Source: Lunularia cruciata
Lineage: Eukaryota > Streptophyta > Marchantiopsida > Lunulariales > Lunulariaceae
Assembly (NCBI GenBank): GCA_948567375.1
Contig: OX419756.1
Location: forward strand, 38,640,333 to 38,704,332
Length of the DNA stretch: 64,000 nucleotides
Direction: 5' to 3'
This document shows positions 61,511-64,000 of the stretch, piece by piece (position 1 is the stretch's first letter; the number at the start of each line of letters is the position of its first letter). A model generated the notes under the pieces. The model did no database searches, had not been told where the DNA came from, and saw nothing but the letters and a program-made list of their open reading frames with translations. Both the position numbers and the translations under genes were made by a program.

Positions 61511-64000
61511 AAGGACTGATAAATAACAACTTAAGAGAATCATTTGGAAAAAAAAAATGATAGTTTGTCACAATGATAGCATTAGCCTCCACACAAGTTG
61601 ATGATAATTGTTATATTGATATAAGTATCATATTATGTATTATTCTCACTAGGAACACACCGGGTGTCTAGTTGTGGAGTTCATAGGTAGTGAAGTTGAA
61701 TCTAAACGTATCAAGAGTGGTTCTTCACTTGTAATCTCAACAATCATGTATCATCAATACCCAAGCTTTCTTTTTGATAGGGTAAGAAAAAGATAACCTA
61801 AACTACAATCACAATACACACTCTTTGTTGTTTGCCATCACTTCTAATATCACCAAAGAGAAATACATAGCAATCCTAAGGAAAAGAAACCTAAGTCTAA
61901 ATTATGAACACCAATCCAAACCAATTGTACATATAATCAATCATGCAAAGCATAGAGAAGATCCAAACACAAGTATCTTAACAACTTTTGTATAAGAAGT
62001 ACATATAGTAGCTTAACATCAACTCTCCACACTTTTGGTACAAAATAGTTTCACAAAATCCATGCTTAATCAATGGCTACTCCAAACCTATACTCTAAGA
62101 GCTACTTCCAACTTGCACTCTAAATAGAGACTTTCTACGCATTTTTGTGAGGAATTAGTAAGAAAATTCATAATGAGATAACTCTTTTATATAGCTCTGA
62201 TTTAGATCTTCTAAACTCAATTGAAAGCTTGAAAGGTAAGGTTTCAATGATATATAGGAAGACTCAATCTGACCACTAAAGCTCTCTTGACAATCTCTCA
62301 AACTTAACCCAACTTTGGAATTCTAATTCTAATTTTGAAACTCCAATCAAAGCTCTACTCTTGGTTCTTTGCAAAATTTTGCTAAAGTTTTGGCTTAGAA
62401 ATTAAGAGAAGTATAAGTAACATTCAAGCCAACCAAAATCCCTTAAACCATGATCCCAAACAGTAAAAAAATTTCAATCAAATGTAAGTGTGAATAAAAC
62501 AAGCTATTTGTGCATATGATAATGATTCATTTGAAGTTTGATCTATAAGATCTCACTAATCATAAACCCTAAGTCAAAAAGAATGTAAATTTTAGTTTTT
62601 GTACCCCTATTTAGTCTTTTATGATTTTTGACATCTGAATCCAGAACCAATTCCTAGATATGGGTAAATTTCCAAATTTTGCTTACTTTTGAGCTCTATA
62701 TACTTAGGTATATTTGATCAAAGACCATGAATTTTCACAATTAACTTTCACAATTTTCACAAATTTCTATATTTGAGTAATTCACATTAACTTTTTGCAA
62801 AAAATTACAAGATCTAGTACCAAAAATACTACCTAATTTTCAAATTTTGATTTACACCAGAATTTGAGATGTGAACAAAACTCCAAACTTGATCATGATC
62901 TCCATCCCAATACCTTGACTTCAAGTCTTCCAACTTCTATCAATTATATCAAGCTCAAAATCAACCCAAATGTACCATTTTTTGGGCACAATGCAAACAA
63001 AGTCTTGTATAATCTCTAACCCAACTTACAAATCACAAAAGGCTTTTTTGGAACTCAAAAAATTTCCTAAATTGTGTGCTTGGGTGTGAATTAGAACACC
63101 CCTCCCTTGCTTGCATTGATCATATTTCAAGCATTACTCACTCAAAATGTCATGTTTTTTGTCTTCAAATTGTAGACAAACTACTCTTTGTGACATCATT
63201 CTACATATTTGAAAAAACTTATTCTTGAATTGGTTGGAGTTAACTCCTTGTACTTTGAACACTTGGCAACTCCACCTTTTGACATGTGTACCTATAAACT
63301 ATAACACCAAAGCCTTGAGCAAGATGTTTGTGCATCTTTCTTTACAAAAGAATGTAAATAACTAAATCCCAAACTTGCCCATAAGAAATCACATGAAGGA
63401 TAATAGGATTAAAATTCTCTATCATTATATTATGAACTTATATCCAAAATGAGTTACCATCCAAGCCTAGAAGTGATCATGGTGCAAAATCTGAAGCTCA
63501 ATGAGAAAAGGGTTTTGGAGAGGTAGATCATGAGCATTGAGCATCTCTTGGTTGAACTCACTCTTAGACACTCTTGCTCTCATACTCTACTGCCATTCTC
63601 AAACACCCAAACTTCTATGCCTACTCTCACTTGCAACTTGAAAGATTAAAAAACACTACTCTCTACCTAGCATCTATCATCTATATATATCAAAGTCTTG
63701 GAAGAGGACACGATCACAATCGACATATCCAATTACCTCAATGTACATGGATTGCTCACATGGCAATGGATCAACCATATGATGTTTTGCATAATCTACT
63801 AGAACATTACGTTGATAAAAAACCGTAAATTATCTTTCACTTGCTAAGAAAATCACAATACAACACCAATGTTACCCAACATATGACATACTACATCCAA
63901 ATCTTTGTTATATACAAAATCACTTTTGGTGTACAAAAATATTTACCTAGGAGATGATAGTTAATGCTCCATAAAGGCATTGGTGATGTTCAAATTATTT
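61511..64000. other. AT-rich region without a recognised gene
   Basis: No coding motif on either strand. An 84-codon plus frame (63574-63828) has no family signature. This may be decayed element H interior or other repeats. Confidence 0.45.

Overview
The window looks like nuclear DNA of a land plant. It carries a complete class III (secretory plant) peroxidase gene with the three classical introns, chromodomain-bearing Ty3/gypsy elements, Ty1/copia remains and an overall AT-rich composition. The lineage cannot be fixed from the sequence alone. Dense nested LTR elements suggest a large, repeat-rich genome.

Layout. 1-2350: no recognised gene, with a 164-bp tandem duplication and one copy of a dispersed repeat (R1). 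2351-32809: one stack of LTR retrotransposons. A plus-strand chromovirus-like element (A) is entered at 7097 by a plus-strand Ty3/gypsy element of another lineage (D). D is entered twice on the opposite strand, by B (7671-19332) and by E (20709-27416). B's own LTR is entered by C (12373-18948), and E is entered by a solo LTR, F (24286-25034). Four of these junctions show 5-bp target duplications. 32810-38400: unrecognised DNA and a minus-strand copia fossil (G). 38949-39181: R1 again, between direct repeats.

39.5-56 kb is the low-copy part. It holds a decayed adenylating-enzyme gene of the fatty-acyl-AMP ligase type (39580-41192), an unidentified decayed coding segment on the minus strand (42933-43495), a LINE reverse-transcriptase scrap (46416-46694), and a head-to-head peroxidase pair: a dead minus-strand copy (47596-49742) and an apparently working plus-strand copy (50872-52382). 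This part also contains several perfect short palindromes. Three of them lie inside the three decayed genes. 56-64 kb returns to repeat-like DNA with a copia 5' half (59634-61510) and no recognised gene.

The only gene I expect to make a working protein is the peroxidase at 50872-52382. The most interesting signals are the palindromes that look like inverted copies of neighbouring gene sequence, the heat-shock-type promoter preserved in both LTRs of element B, and the readable order of insertions in the retroelement stack. All domain calls come from reading translations by eye; divergences and ages are hand counts.
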